Assembly (NCBI GenBank): GCA_001898385.1
Contig: MKTT01000089.1
Location: 75,265-139,264 of the forward strand
Length of the DNA: 64,000 bases
DNA from: Planctomycetales bacterium 71-10
GTDB lineage: Bacteria > Planctomycetota > Planctomycetia > Isosphaerales > Isosphaeraceae
Direction: 5' to 3'
This document shows, piece by piece, positions 51,190 through 60,660 of the stretch (position 1 is its first letter; each line of letters opens with the position of its first letter). The notes beneath the pieces were generated by a model. That model searched no databases. It had not been told where the DNA came from and was given only the letters and a program-made list of their open reading frames with translations. Both the position numbers and the translations under genes were made by a program.

Positions 51190-52827
51190 TCAATGGTCCG
51201 TCCCGGCGGCCTTCGCCGGGAGCTTCAGCAGCTCGCCGCGGTCGGCGACGACCTTCTTGAGCCACTCGGGCGAGTAGCCGGGGGCCTTGGGCTCGCCGAG
51301 GTTGTCCTTCTGGTAGGCGTCGACGTGCTTCGTCAGGATCGACTCGGCCAGGCGCCGCCAGTCGCGGATGACCTTGTCGGCGGTGGTGACGGAGTAGTTG
51401 GTGAGGAACGTCCGCGCCAGGGCGGGGTCGGCCTGGGCGAGCTTGGCGGCCGTCTCCTCGATGATCGGCTGCATCTTCAGGAGCGATTCCTCCGCCGCCG
51501 CCTGGGCCTTCCGAATGTCCGGGTAGACGCGCGACCAGCGGTCGTAGGCCAGGTTGGAGACGAGGTTCGTCACCCACCAGGCGGAATCCCATGAGAACTT
51601 CTGGTAGTCTCCATCCGTGTACGCCGCGGGGAGGGCGTCGATGGAGCAGTACAGCGGCGTGAAGCACGAGGTCGAGGCGTCGTCGGGCGTGAACCACGTC
51701 ACGCCGCCGACCGCGTCGGGCATGCCCTTGCGCATCTGGTTGACGATCACGAAGCCGGCCTGCTGGGTGGAGATCGGCCGCTCCCACAGGTAGTCGCGGC
51801 CGTCGACCCGGAACCCCAGGTCGCGGGCCCGCAGCGGGCTGCCGAACGGGCCGGCGTCGACCCCCTGGGTCATGTCGTAGGGCGTCCCTTCGTAATGGTC
51901 GCGCATCAGGGCCATCAGGTCGGCGACGCCGAGCGGCCTGTCGGGCTTGATGAACAGCGGGTAGTCCTCGCAGCCGTCCGCGCCGCGGAACCAGGCGTCG
52001 GAGAAGTTCGCCGACGGCGCCGACCGCCGGTAGACGCTCCACACCCGCCCGGCGCAGGCCCGGCGGGCGGACGGGCCGTGGTCGGGATGGTAGGCGTCGC
52101 GATAGCTGAAGGGCTTGCCGGAATCCGGGTTGTAGTAGCCGCGGTCGACGGCGAACTGGACCACGTCGGGCGAATGCATCCAGTTCTCGGGGTCGTCGGT
52201 CGGGAACGTGGTGATCCGGCTCATATTGGCGTGGGCCGTGATGCAGCCGTCGGGGACGCGGGCCGCGACCCAGACGATCCCCTTCGACCCCGGCCCCTTG
52301 CCGATCAGTTCCATCAGCCACGCTTCGTCCTTGTCGGCGATGGAGAAGCTCTCGCCGGAGCTGGCGTAGCCGTACTCGCGGCAGAGCGAGTCGACCAGGC
52401 CGATCGCCTCGCGGGCCGTCCTCGCGCGCTGGAGGACCAGGAGCATCAGGCCGTCGTAGTCGAGGAGGCCGTCCGGGTTCACCAGCTCGACCCGGCCGCC
52501 GGTGGTGGTCTCGGTCAGCGAGACCTGGTTCTCGTTCATGAGGTTGACGACCGTGTACGTCCGCTCGGCCTGCTTCACCTGGCCGCGGACCTCGTCGTCC
52601 TCCCACGCCTTCACGTCCACCATCGTCCCCGACGCGTGCGTCCCGCCCGCCACGCGCAGGAGCTTCGGCATGAACGGGGCGTCGGCCGAGTAGGTCACGA
52701 AGACCGAGCCGTCGCGCGACGCCCCCCGGCTCACCAGGATGCTCGTGCAGGCCGTCGCCGTCGCGACGCCCGAGGCCAGCGCGGCGCAGGCCGCCGCGGC
52801 GCGGAAGAACCATCGATCCCGGATCAT
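51190..52827 (-). CDS. Secreted C69-family dipeptidase
   Basis: A 545-residue protein with GGAGGT upstream. The signal peptide is followed by ATACTSILVSRGASRDGSVF; Cys27 would become the N-terminal nucleophile after processing, as in PepD-like N-terminal-nucleophile hydrolases. Other family segments: VTYSADAPFMPKL, NENQVSLTETTTGG, GESFSIADKDEAWLMEL and the late WFTPDDASTSCFTPLYCSIDALP. It would cleave dipeptides outside the cytoplasm. The short downstream gene is probably co-transcribed. Confidence 0.9.
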   Translation of the reverse strand: MIRDRWFFRAAAACAALASGVATATACTSILVSRGASRDGSVFVTYSADAPFMPKLLRVAGGTHASGTMVDVKAWEDDEVRGQVKQAERTYTVVNLMNENQVSLTETTTGGRVELVNPDGLLDYDGLMLLVLQRARTAREAIGLVDSLCREYGYASSGESFSIADKDEAWLMELIGKGPGSKGIVWVAARVPDGCITAHANMSRITTFPTDDPENWMHSPDVVQFAVDRGYYNPDSGKPFSYRDAYHPDHGPSARRACAGRVWSVYRRSAPSANFSDAWFRGADGCEDYPLFIKPDRPLGVADLMALMRDHYEGTPYDMTQGVDAGPFGSPLRARDLGFRVDGRDYLWERPISTQQAGFVIVNQMRKGMPDAVGGVTWFTPDDASTSCFTPLYCSIDALPAAYTDGDYQKFSWDSAWWVTNLVSNLAYDRWSRVYPDIRKAQAAAEESLLKMQPIIEETAAKLAQADPALARTFLTNYSVTTADKVIRDWRRLAESILTKHVDAYQKDNLGEPKAPGYSPEWLKKVVADRGELLKLPAKAAGTDH

Positions 52828-52923
52828 CTCGACCTCCGCCGTCCCGACACCTTCCGAAGCCGCCTTGAGAGGAGCCTTCGAAGATAGGACGGCGGAGGGC
52901 CCGGAGCAATCCCGGGGCGCGGG

Positions 52924-55206
52924 TCACTTCGCCAGGGCCACGTCCTTCGCCTTCGCCTTCGCCGGCGTCTCGATCGTCCGGTACTGGTCGGCGAACTCGG
53001 TGATCTCGATCACGCGGCCGGCGGGGACGTTGCGGAAGGTCTGGGTGGTCTTGGTGGCGGGCCAGTAGATCTCGACCAGCGCGGCGGCGTCGGCGTCGGC
53101 CAGGCCGATGGTCTCCTCGAGGGGGTTGGCGCCGAAGCTGCTGTTGGCGCCGACGGTCCGGTGGACCGTCAGCGGCTTGTCGCCGGCGGCGACGACCTTG
53201 ATCCGCGCGCCGACGGCCGAGCGGTTGGACTTCGAGCCGACGAGCTTGATCGTCAGCGACTTCCGGCCCTGGCCCGGGTTGCGGAACAGGATGTTGTGGT
53301 AGCGGTCGCCGTCGACGGCGCCGCCCATCTGGGCGTAGATGTCGACGTCGCCGTCGCGGTCGTAGTCGCCGCAGGCGATGGCGTGGCCCTTCTGGAGGTG
53401 CCCGGTCCCGGAGGAGCCGGTGATCTCGGCGAACCGCTCGCCGGCCACGTTCTTGAACATCCGGTTGGGGATCAGGGTGGCGAAGCTGGGCTCGCCGGTG
53501 CCGAGGTAGAAGTCGAGGAAGCCGTCGTTGTCGAAGTCGGCGAAGTTGCTCCCCATCGCGGCGAAGCACATGTCGAGCCCGGCCTTGCGGGTCACGTCGA
53601 CGAACCGCTTCCCCCCCTCGTTGTGGTACAGGCGGTTCGGGTAGCGGCCGTGCGGGCGGCCGAGCAGGCCCTTGACGACGTCGCCCAGCGAGCGGTCGTA
53701 GCAGTTTGCGAAGATATCCTCATACCCGTCGTTGTCGTAGTCGAACGCCCAGCAGGAGAACCCGGTCATCGGCCCGCGCACGCCCATCTCCTCGGTGGCG
53801 TCGACGAACCGGCCGCCGTCGTTGCGGAACAGGGCGGAGAGGCCGGACAGGTAGTTGGCGAAGAGGTCCGGGTCGCCGTCGTTGTCGAAGTCGACCCAGC
53901 AGGCGCCCTTGCAGAAAGTCCGCGCGGGGTCGAACAGGCCGGCCTCCTTCGTGACGTCCCGGAACGTGCCGTCGCCCTCGTTGCGGTAGAGCTTGTTCGT
54001 GGCCCGCTCCTCGCAGACGAAGAGGTCGAGGTCGCCGTCGTTGTCGTAGTCGGCCCAGGCCGCGGAGTTGGAGTTCATGGGGGCGGCCAGGCCGGCGGCC
54101 TCGGTGACGTCCCGGAACGTGCCGTCGCCGGCGTTGCGCAGGAGCGAGGGCCGCATCGGGTGCTGGAGCCACGCTCCGCGGGGGATGAAGACGTCGACCA
54201 GGCCGTCGTTGTCGTAGTCGGCCTGGCGGCAGAAGAGGCCGCCGTACTGGTCGCCGACGCCGGCCGACTCGCTCAGCTCCTCGAACGAGCCGTCGCCCTT
54301 GTTGCGGTAGTAGCCGGCGGGGCCCTTGGGGTCGAACGTGGTGACGAACAGGTCGAGCAGGCCGTCGCCGTCGAAGTCCTCCAGGATCGCGCCGCCCGCC
54401 TGGTCGAACCGGTTCACGCCGGCGTCGGCGCCCACGTCGCGGAACCGGCCGATGTCGAACTCCGACTTCACGTAGGGGGACAGGTCGAGCAGGAACCGCG
54501 GGTCGACCTTCGCGGGATACTCGCCCAGCGTCATGTGGGCGATGTTCAGCAGCCACTTCGCCTCCAGGTCGTCCGGGAACTTCTCCAGCAGCTCCGTGAA
54601 GAAGCCGACCGCGGCCGTGGAACCGGCGCGGTTGGTGTGCTGGGCGGCCTCGGAGATCGGCAGGATGCACGAGCTCTCGCCGCGGCACATGATGCAGTTG
54701 TCGTTCTCGCCCTTGCGTAGGGCCGACACCCCCTGGAAGAAGATCAGCGTGGGGAGCGTCCGCACGGCCACGCCGTCGTTCGCCTCGGCCAGGTCGCGGA
54801 CCCTGGCCAGGACGTCGGCCGCGGCGGCCGGGTCGCCGTTCGCCTGGTGGAGCATCGCGCGGGAGATCGCGAACGGGACCTTCGACTCCGGCGGGAGCCG
54901 GTTCGCGGCCTCGTCCTTGTCCATCGCCACGAGCGCCCGCTTGCCGGCGTCCATCCACTTCTCGCGGATCGCCGGCGACTGCGCCGCCGGATCCCACGGC
55001 TCAACCGACTGGGTCAGCAGCGCGAAGCCGCTGGTGTCGATCGGCGCCCGCTTCTGGTACGCCAGGGCCTTGTCCACCAGCGGCCTCGAAGGCGCGGCGG
55101 GCAGCAGGGCCCTGGCCCCCGCGACCGCCGCCCCCACCGTCGCCGCCCCGATCAGCACCGTCGCCGCCACGCCCTTGCGCCGACGCCCCGCCTCTTCCGT
55201 CCGCAT
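52924..55206 (-). CDS. CRTAC1/ASPIC-UnbV FG-GAP repeat protein
   Basis: A 760-residue protein. GAGG lies six bases before the ATG at 55206. An N-terminal membrane anchor (about 12-35) is followed by a helical region with a three-cysteine motif (CIMCRGESSC, residues 171-180). From about 250 come calcium-binding FG-GAP/VCBS units (DFDGDGLLDLF, DYDNDGLVDVF, DYDNDGDLDLF, DFDNDGDPDLF, DYDNDGYEDIF, DFDNDGFLDFY and DYDRDGDVDIY), and at about 640-735 the ASPIC/UnbV domain (VGARIKVVAAGD). Such proteins are surface-exposed beta-propellers in planctomycetes. The role is not established. A 14-base palindrome lies just upstream. Confidence 0.92.
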   Translation of the reverse strand: MRTEEAGRRRKGVAATVLIGAATVGAAVAGARALLPAAPSRPLVDKALAYQKRAPIDTSGFALLTQSVEPWDPAAQSPAIREKWMDAGKRALVAMDKDEAANRLPPESKVPFAISRAMLHQANGDPAAAADVLARVRDLAEANDGVAVRTLPTLIFFQGVSALRKGENDNCIMCRGESSCILPISEAAQHTNRAGSTAAVGFFTELLEKFPDDLEAKWLLNIAHMTLGEYPAKVDPRFLLDLSPYVKSEFDIGRFRDVGADAGVNRFDQAGGAILEDFDGDGLLDLFVTTFDPKGPAGYYRNKGDGSFEELSESAGVGDQYGGLFCRQADYDNDGLVDVFIPRGAWLQHPMRPSLLRNAGDGTFRDVTEAAGLAAPMNSNSAAWADYDNDGDLDLFVCEERATNKLYRNEGDGTFRDVTKEAGLFDPARTFCKGACWVDFDNDGDPDLFANYLSGLSALFRNDGGRFVDATEEMGVRGPMTGFSCWAFDYDNDGYEDIFANCYDRSLGDVVKGLLGRPHGRYPNRLYHNEGGKRFVDVTRKAGLDMCFAAMGSNFADFDNDGFLDFYLGTGEPSFATLIPNRMFKNVAGERFAEITGSSGTGHLQKGHAIACGDYDRDGDVDIYAQMGGAVDGDRYHNILFRNPGQGRKSLTIKLVGSKSNRSAVGARIKVVAAGDKPLTVHRTVGANSSFGANPLEETIGLADADAAALVEIYWPATKTTQTFRNVPAGRVIEITEFADQYRTIETPAKAKAKDVALAK

Positions 55207-55522
55207 CGCCCACCTCATTGATAAATGCGCAATTGCGCAAGTGAAATCGTATGTAATTTTTCACCTATATGCGCGGGGCGGACCGCCCCGCTCGCGCGGA
55301 GTCGCGCGGGTGCGTTGATTTCGGACCGACGGTCGACGCGGGCGGGCCGGCGCCCTGTTCGCGACGAGGCGGCCCGCGGCCTCGTCGCCGGCGATCGATG
55401 GGGATCGGCGGCGGGAGGGGCGATCGGCCTCGCGCGACGGGTCGGTCCCCGCGCCGCCGGGGCGCGACGTCGTCGCGCCGGCCGGGGCGGGCCGGGGTGG
55501 GGCCGTTCGTCGGCGTCTCAGG
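55207..55522. other. Intergenic region (316 bp)
   Basis: The first 60 bases are AT-rich with the palindrome described separately and presumably carry the CRTAC1 promoter. The remaining ~250 bases are GC-rich, and I see nothing in them. Confidence 0.4.
55226..55239. promoter_or_regulatory. Palindromic site upstream of the CRTAC1/UnbV gene
   Basis: TGCGCAATTGCGCA is a perfect 14-base palindrome 20 bases before the start codon, in an AT-rich pocket (55217-55267). Its position between promoter and ribosome site suits a repressor operator. No regulator gene is adjacent. Confidence 0.5.
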
Positions 55523-55906
55523 TCAGGCGGCCGGGCGTCGCGGGGGGCGTTCGACGTCGGCCGGGTCGGGGGAGGGCGCGGCGGGCGGCCCGTCGCCGGG
55601 GGCGAGGGGCCGCCCGGTGCGGTCGCGCCGGCAGGCGGCGGAGGCGTCGCACCAGAGTTCGCGCCAGACGTCGGGCGCGATCAGGACGGGGGCCATCGGC
55701 GTGCCCGGCCCGTCCGAGCACATGGGCCCGGAGCAGGGGGGGATGCGGCCCGGGGGGGGCGCGTCGTCCCCCGTCAGCTCGTCCAGCCCGATCGCGCGGG
55801 AGTGCTCCCCGGGGTGGACCCGGGACGAGCAGCCGGCCTGGGCCGGCCGGGGCGCGAGCGCGAGCATCGCGGCCAGCGCGACGAGGGTCGCGGGCGCGAG
55901 TCGCAT
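55523..55906 (-). CDS. Small secreted Pro-rich protein
   Basis: A 127-residue protein. MRLAPATLVALAAMLALAPRPAQAG is a signal peptide; the frame is open back to an ATG at 55933 and neither start has a clear ribosome site. The mature part has cysteines in CSSRVHPG, IPPCSGPMCSDG, ELWCDASAACRRD and a Pro-rich tail. I recognise no family, though cysteine-rich small exported proteins are frequent here. It might be a surface or disulphide-stabilised protein. Confidence 0.5.
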   Translation of the reverse strand: MRLAPATLVALAAMLALAPRPAQAGCSSRVHPGEHSRAIGLDELTGDDAPPPGRIPPCSGPMCSDGPGTPMAPVLIAPDVWRELWCDASAACRRDRTGRPLAPGDGPPAAPSPDPADVERPPRRPAA

Positions 55907-56071
55907 CGGGGATGGACGACTTCGTCGGGTCATGTCGGGTCGTCACGGGCCGCGGAATGCGCACGCGCACGATGGGAGACGGTATGATGATACATGCCGA
56001 TCGCTCCCTTTCAAGTCGGGATCGCCTAATCGGATCGAGGGATTCGCATCGATGGGGGGCGCGCCGAGTTC

Positions 56072-58315
56072 ATGAACCAGGACGAATGGGCCGACGGGGA
56101 GGGCGGGGCGGGATCGCTGGAGGACCTCGCGCTGGAGGCGATCGCGGCGGGGCCTCCGGGCGGATCGGGCGAGGACGCCGGGCCGGTCGAGTCGCTCGCG
56201 GAGCGGGCCGCGCGCCTGCGCCTGGACGTCCCCGCGCGGCTGCGGCTGTTCCAGTCGGCCTGCCGATGGGTCCACGCGGGGCACGCGCGGGGGCGGATCT
56301 TCGGCGACCTGGCGCCCGCGCGCCTGGGTGCGACCGAGGCCGGCGAAACGGCCGAGATCCCGGCCGGCGACGAGTCGCCCGACGCGTTGGACGCCTGGAC
56401 GAGCCCCGAGCGGGTCCTCGGCGAGCCCCCCACGACGGCCGCCGACGTCTACGCGCTGGGGGCGATCCTGTACGAGCTGCTGGCGGATCGGCCGCCGATC
56501 GCCGTCGACCCGGCCGACCCCGACGCGGCGGCGCTGGCGATCACCGAGCGGGCCCCGGAGCGGCCGAGCCGCGCCGCGCCGGCCGATCGCCGCCGGGCGA
56601 TCGGGGCGGACCTGGACGCGATCGTGCTGGAGGCGCTGCGGAAGGAGCCGGAACGGCGGTACGCCTCGGCCGCGGCCCTGGCGGACGACCTCGACGCCTA
56701 CCTCGCCGGCCTGCCGGTCCGCGCCGGGAGGACGTCGGAGTGGGGCCGCCTCGCGCGGTTCGCGCGGCGGCGCCCCTGGGCGCCGACGGCCCTCGCGGGG
56801 GCCTTCGTCGCGGCGATCGCCTGGGGCGCGTGGGAGGCCCGCGAGGCGCGGTCCCTGCGCCGCGGGCGCGAACGCCTGGCCGTCGCCGCCGGCGCGGCCG
56901 GCGACGCGCTCGCCGCGGCCGTCGACCGCCTGGCCGACGACGCGGCCGAGGACGACCCCGCGACGCTCCGCCGCGAGATCCTGGCCGGCGCCCGGGCCTA
57001 CTATGAAGGCGTCGACGACTCGCCGGCCCGCGTCGCGCGGATCGCGGCGGTCGACCGCGCGCTGGGGCGGAAGGCCGAGGCCGTGGCGGGCTATCGCGAC
57101 GCGATCGACCGCTGGAAGCGCCTGGCCGGCGACCGCCTGGGCGACGCGGCGCTCGCGGAGAGCCTGGCGGACGCCCGCGCCGGGCTGGCCCTGGCCCTGG
57201 CCCCCGGCGCCGCCGGGCCCGACGCCGACGCCGCGCTGGAGAGCCTGGCCGCCGCGGGGGAGACGTACCTGGCCCTGGCCGGCCGCGAGCCCGGCGAGCC
57301 CCGCCACCGCCGCCGCCTGGCCCGCGTCTTCGGCCGTCGCGCCGAGATCGAGCGGAAGCTGAGGCGCGACCGCCCGGCCCTCGCCTCGGCGCGGCAGGAG
57401 GTCGCGCTGCTGGAGGAACTGCGCCTGATCGAGCCCGACCGCGCCGAGGACCGCATCGAGCTGGCCTCGGCCTACGGCCTGCTCGGCCGGCTGCTGGCGG
57501 CCCGCGACGAGGGCGCGGAGGCCCCCGCGATGGCCCTGGACCGCGCCATCGGCCTGCTCGACGGCGTGACCGGCCCCCTGAAGGACTCGCCCCGCGTCGC
57601 GTTCGACGCGGCGGCCCGGCTGGTGGACCTGGCCGAGGTCCAGTTCGCCGACGGCTCGATCGTCCCCGCGACGAATTCGCTGGCCCGCGCCTCGAAGATC
57701 CTGGAGGACCTGTCGGCGAAGCACCCGGCCGTCGCCTCCTACCGCGGCCAGCTGGCCGCGGCGTACAACCTCGACGTGGAGATGCTTCGGGGCCGCGGGA
57801 GGCGCGACGAGGCGAAAGCGCGGGCGGACCGGGCGCGGGCGATCCTCGAACGCCTGGTCGTCGAGCGTCCCGACGAGCCGCGGTACGTCGCCGCGCTGGC
57901 GACCTCGCGACAGCTCCTCGGCCGGCTGCTGGCCCAGGAGGGGAAGGCGGCCGAGGCGCTGAAGTCCTTCCGAAGCGCCGCCGACTCGCTCGAAGGGATG
58001 AAGGAGGCCGACCGCACCGGGGCCGACGCCTACGCCCTGGCGTGCGACCTGTCGCTCGGCCTGTCGCTCATCGGCGTGAAGGACGGCGGCAAGCCCATCG
58101 CCGACGCCGACGACCCCGCATTGACGCCCGCCGACCGGTCCCGCCGCGACCTCTACGCCCGCCGCGCCGTGGAAGTGCTGCGGCAGGCCGTCGCCAAGGG
58201 CTACGACGCCCCCGACCTCTACCGCCGCGACCCCGCCCTCGACCCGCTCCGCCCCCGCGAGGACTTCAAGAAGCTCCTCGAAGAAATCCTGGCGAAGGGC
58301 GCCGGCAACCCCTGA
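56072..58315 (+). CDS. Degenerate Ser/Thr kinase-like protein with C-terminal TPR region
   Basis: A 747-residue protein. Residues 50-210 follow a protein-kinase C-lobe: LRLFQSACRWVHAGHARGRIFGDLAPARL is the catalytic-loop region (Asp79 kept, HRD reads FGD, the usual Lys and Asn are absent), WTSPERVLGEPPTTAADVYALGAILYELLADRPP matches the APE-to-helix F stretch, and RRRAIGADLDAIVLEALRKEPERRYASAAALADDLDAYL is the typical end. The N-lobe with the ATP-binding Lys and the DFG motif are missing. A membrane helix near 235-252 leads to ~480 residues of TPR-like helices outside. It is probably inactive as a kinase and may be a scaffold. Confidence 0.8.
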   Translation: MNQDEWADGEGGAGSLEDLALEAIAAGPPGGSGEDAGPVESLAERAARLRLDVPARLRLFQSACRWVHAGHARGRIFGDLAPARLGATEAGETAEIPAGDESPDALDAWTSPERVLGEPPTTAADVYALGAILYELLADRPPIAVDPADPDAAALAITERAPERPSRAAPADRRRAIGADLDAIVLEALRKEPERRYASAAALADDLDAYLAGLPVRAGRTSEWGRLARFARRRPWAPTALAGAFVAAIAWGAWEAREARSLRRGRERLAVAAGAAGDALAAAVDRLADDAAEDDPATLRREILAGARAYYEGVDDSPARVARIAAVDRALGRKAEAVAGYRDAIDRWKRLAGDRLGDAALAESLADARAGLALALAPGAAGPDADAALESLAAAGETYLALAGREPGEPRHRRRLARVFGRRAEIERKLRRDRPALASARQEVALLEELRLIEPDRAEDRIELASAYGLLGRLLAARDEGAEAPAMALDRAIGLLDGVTGPLKDSPRVAFDAAARLVDLAEVQFADGSIVPATNSLARASKILEDLSAKHPAVASYRGQLAAAYNLDVEMLRGRGRRDEAKARADRARAILERLVVERPDEPRYVAALATSRQLLGRLLAQEGKAAEALKSFRSAADSLEGMKEADRTGADAYALACDLSLGLSLIGVKDGGKPIADADDPALTPADRSRRDLYARRAVEVLRQAVAKGYDAPDLYRRDPALDPLRPREDFKKLLEEILAKGAGNP

Positions 58316-58318
58316 GCC

Positions 58319-58798
58319 TCAACGCTCCGCTCGCCGGATCCCCAGCTTGGCGTCGATGTCTTGCTGGGTCGCGGTCGCGGTCGCCCTGGCCAGATACAGG
58401 ATGATAAGGGTGTTCAAGGATATCAACAGGATAGACCGCGCGACTTCGGCCATCCAATCCCAGGGGGCGGGGAGGCCGACGTCATGCGGTCGGACGTAAA
58501 CCCCGACCATCATCGCGGTCCATACGAACAAGGCCCGGCGGTCGACGCCGGGCGCGGCGTAAGCCCAGCAGATGAGGCCCGCCAGGATCGCGATGGTTCC
58601 CAGCCCGCCCAGCAGGCGCTCGACGCCCCCGATCCAGGGATGGCCGGGGGCGAATTCCCCGAGGACGATGGCAAGGCCCCGGAGCGCGAAGAGCGCCATC
58701 GCCGCGATCACGGATCGTCTCATCCACGATTGGCATCGGGTCGCGGCCCCGTGCGAAGGGGCGTCAGGGGCGGGCTGCGGCTCTGCAACGGCGACCAT
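58319..58798 (-). CDS. Membrane protein of unknown function
   Basis: A 159-residue protein with AGAGG six bases before the ATG at 58798. Four membrane helices are visible (IAAMALFALRGLAIVLG, LGGLGTIAILAGLICWAYA, LFVWTAMMVGVYV and SILLISLNTLIILYLA) in a hydrophilic frame. I know no family. It ends three bases from the convergent kinase-like gene. Confidence 0.55.
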   Translation of the reverse strand: MVAVAEPQPAPDAPSHGAATRCQSWMRRSVIAAMALFALRGLAIVLGEFAPGHPWIGGVERLLGGLGTIAILAGLICWAYAAPGVDRRALFVWTAMMVGVYVRPHDVGLPAPWDWMAEVARSILLISLNTLIILYLARATATATQQDIDAKLGIRRAER

Positions 58799-58883
58799 GG
58801 ACCACCTCTCGACCATCGACCGCGCCCGTCCGACCGTTCGGAACTCATCCTATCCGATCGTGCCGGACGCGACCAGGCGGGCG

Positions 58884-60275
58884 TCAGCGGCCGCCGCTGA
58901 CGAAGTGGTTGTGCATGCCGACGCCGATCCAGACGGCGGCGGCCGTGCTGAGGGCCAGGGCGGCGGCGCCGATGCGGCGGGTGCGCTTGATCTGCCACCA
59001 CATGATGATGCCGGAGATGCCCCAGAAGACCATCAAGAAGGCCATGCAGTCCACGATGAACGCCCAGATCCAGCGCTGGCCGAACTCCGACGGATAGCCG
59101 TGGATCAGGTGCAGGCGGAGGAGGAAGCGGCGGGTGGTCAGCTCGGCCTGCGAGGCGGCGTCGCCGACCTCGCGGCCGGAGACGGACCCGTTCAGGGCGT
59201 TGTAGGTGACGAGCCAGGGCTTCCCCTCGGCCTCCATCTGGAACGACACCGGGGCGAGGCGGACCTCCGAGACCTCGGGCGAGGCCAGGCCGATCTTCGC
59301 CAGCACGCCGGGCAGCGCCTCGCGGATCGGCCCGAGGGCCAGGCCCTCGACGGTCAGGCCCATGGTCGCGAACGGGGCCGTCGGGCTCTCTCCGCCGCCG
59401 GGGCCGCGACGCATGCCGCCCCCCATCCCCTCGCCCCCCCCGGGCCCGCCCTCGCCACGCCCCGGGCCGCCCTCGCCGCGGCCTCGACGCATGCCGCCTT
59501 CGGCCCCGGGGTCGCCTTCGCCGCGGCCCTCGCCGCGACCGCGGCCCATGCCCTCGCCGCGCGGGCCTTCGCCCCCTTCGCCGCGACCCGTGCCCCTGCC
59601 GCGCGGACCGCCCTGGCCTTCACCGCCCTCGCCGCGACCGCCCGGGCCGCCGCGACCGCCGGCCTGGACGCCGGGGCCTCCCTCGGCGTTCTGGAGTTGG
59701 GCCGGCGTGAGGGCGCGGACCAGTCCGCCGTCGGGCTGCAGGGAGACCGAATAGGTCTTGCCGTCGCCCGCCTTGACGTTCGCGGAGACGCCCCCGCGCT
59801 CGAACCGGGCGGCGTCGGGCTTGATGAGGGTGTACTTCGCGCCCCCCTCCGACCGGGCGTTGAGCGCCGCGACCACCTTCGCGGCGATGTCCGGGGCCGT
59901 CGGCACGCCCTCCAGCGCCGTCCCCTTCATCGCGTCCTTGCCGAACTGGAGGAAGGTCTGGTCGGAGAACGCCGTCGGGTGGTTGAACAAGAACGCCGTG
60001 ACCCCGTAGAGCAGCACCCACGGATAGAGGAGCAGGCCGGCGTACAGGTGCGACCGCCGGGTGAGCATCATCAGGTCGCGGCCCCAGGCCCGCGACTTCG
60101 GCGCCGCCTCCTCCTCGGCCTTCGCCGCCGCTCGCGCCGCCGCCTCCCGCGCCATCGCCAGCGCCGGGCTGACCTTCGCGGCCGGCTTCTTCGGCCCGGC
60201 CCTCTCCAACACCTCTTCCACGATCTCCGTCACGTCTTCGACGGCCTGGCTTTCATCGCGGAACGATTGATCCAT
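58884..60275 (-). CDS. PepSY-associated membrane protein with RGEGG-rich insert
   Basis: A 463-residue protein. An N-terminal cytoplasmic stretch of ~70 residues precedes a helix (LYAGLLLYPWVLLYGVTAFLFN) with a PepSY-like region after it (about 100-190). Residues about 195-305 are a low-complexity run of R, G and E (RGEGGEGQGGPRGRG and similar). A second PepSY-like part follows (LPGVLAKIGLASPEVSEVRLAPVSF), then TTRRFLLRLHLIHGYP and two or three C-terminal helices. The family is linked to iron uptake and flavin electron transfer. The insert is extracytoplasmic by topology and may be flexible or metal-binding. Confidence 0.75.
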   Translation of the reverse strand: MDQSFRDESQAVEDVTEIVEEVLERAGPKKPAAKVSPALAMAREAAARAAAKAEEEAAPKSRAWGRDLMMLTRRSHLYAGLLLYPWVLLYGVTAFLFNHPTAFSDQTFLQFGKDAMKGTALEGVPTAPDIAAKVVAALNARSEGGAKYTLIKPDAARFERGGVSANVKAGDGKTYSVSLQPDGGLVRALTPAQLQNAEGGPGVQAGGRGGPGGRGEGGEGQGGPRGRGTGRGEGGEGPRGEGMGRGRGEGRGEGDPGAEGGMRRGRGEGGPGRGEGGPGGGEGMGGGMRRGPGGGESPTAPFATMGLTVEGLALGPIREALPGVLAKIGLASPEVSEVRLAPVSFQMEAEGKPWLVTYNALNGSVSGREVGDAASQAELTTRRFLLRLHLIHGYPSEFGQRWIWAFIVDCMAFLMVFWGISGIIMWWQIKRTRRIGAAALALSTAAAVWIGVGMHNHFVSGGR

Positions 60276-60482
60276 GGGGATTTCTCGGGGGAAGGATGCC
60301 GGGAGGAAGGATGCGCCGCCCGACCCGGGGGGAGGATGTCCGGGTCCATGGACGACGACGGAAGGCTTTCGCACCTGAGACTCAATCTCAACTCGGATGA
60401 ATATAGCGTCCGACGCCGGCCGGGTCAACGAACTTCGGCGCGAAGGGTATAGCTCTCGAATCTGGAGGGAGCGAACCTTCAC

Positions 60483-60511
60483 GGTGGTCCGGGCGGCCCG
60501 CCCGGACCACC
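60483..60511. terminator. Perfect hairpin
   Basis: GGTGGTCCGGGCG pairs with CGCCCGGACCACC across a three-base loop. No T-run follows. It may be a terminator or a processing site in the region after the haem gene. Confidence 0.5.
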
Positions 60512-60592
60512 CTTCCCCCGAGGAACGGAGTGAAATTCAGGAAACCGAGCCCCTCGGCGCGAATGGGCGCGGCTCGCCTGGTGGTGAACTAC

Positions 60593-60625
60593 GAAGAACG
60601 CCGGGCGTCGGGCCCGGCGTTCTTC
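60593..60625 (-). terminator. Strong hairpin after the PVC-type haem gene
   Basis: GAAGAACGCCGGGC pairs perfectly with GCCCGGCGTTCTTC (14 base pairs, five-base loop), 36 bases past the haem gene stop codon. No clear T-run follows on the minus strand. Confidence 0.65.
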
Positions 60626-60660
60626 GGATATGCAGGGGCGATGACGGCTCCCGGTCGGGC

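Larger units (their letters stand above)
60276..60660. other. Intergenic region with two hairpins (385 bp)
   Basis: The region runs from the PepSY start to the stop of the last gene (both minus). It holds the PepSY promoter and the two hairpins listed separately. I see no coding frame. Confidence 0.5.
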
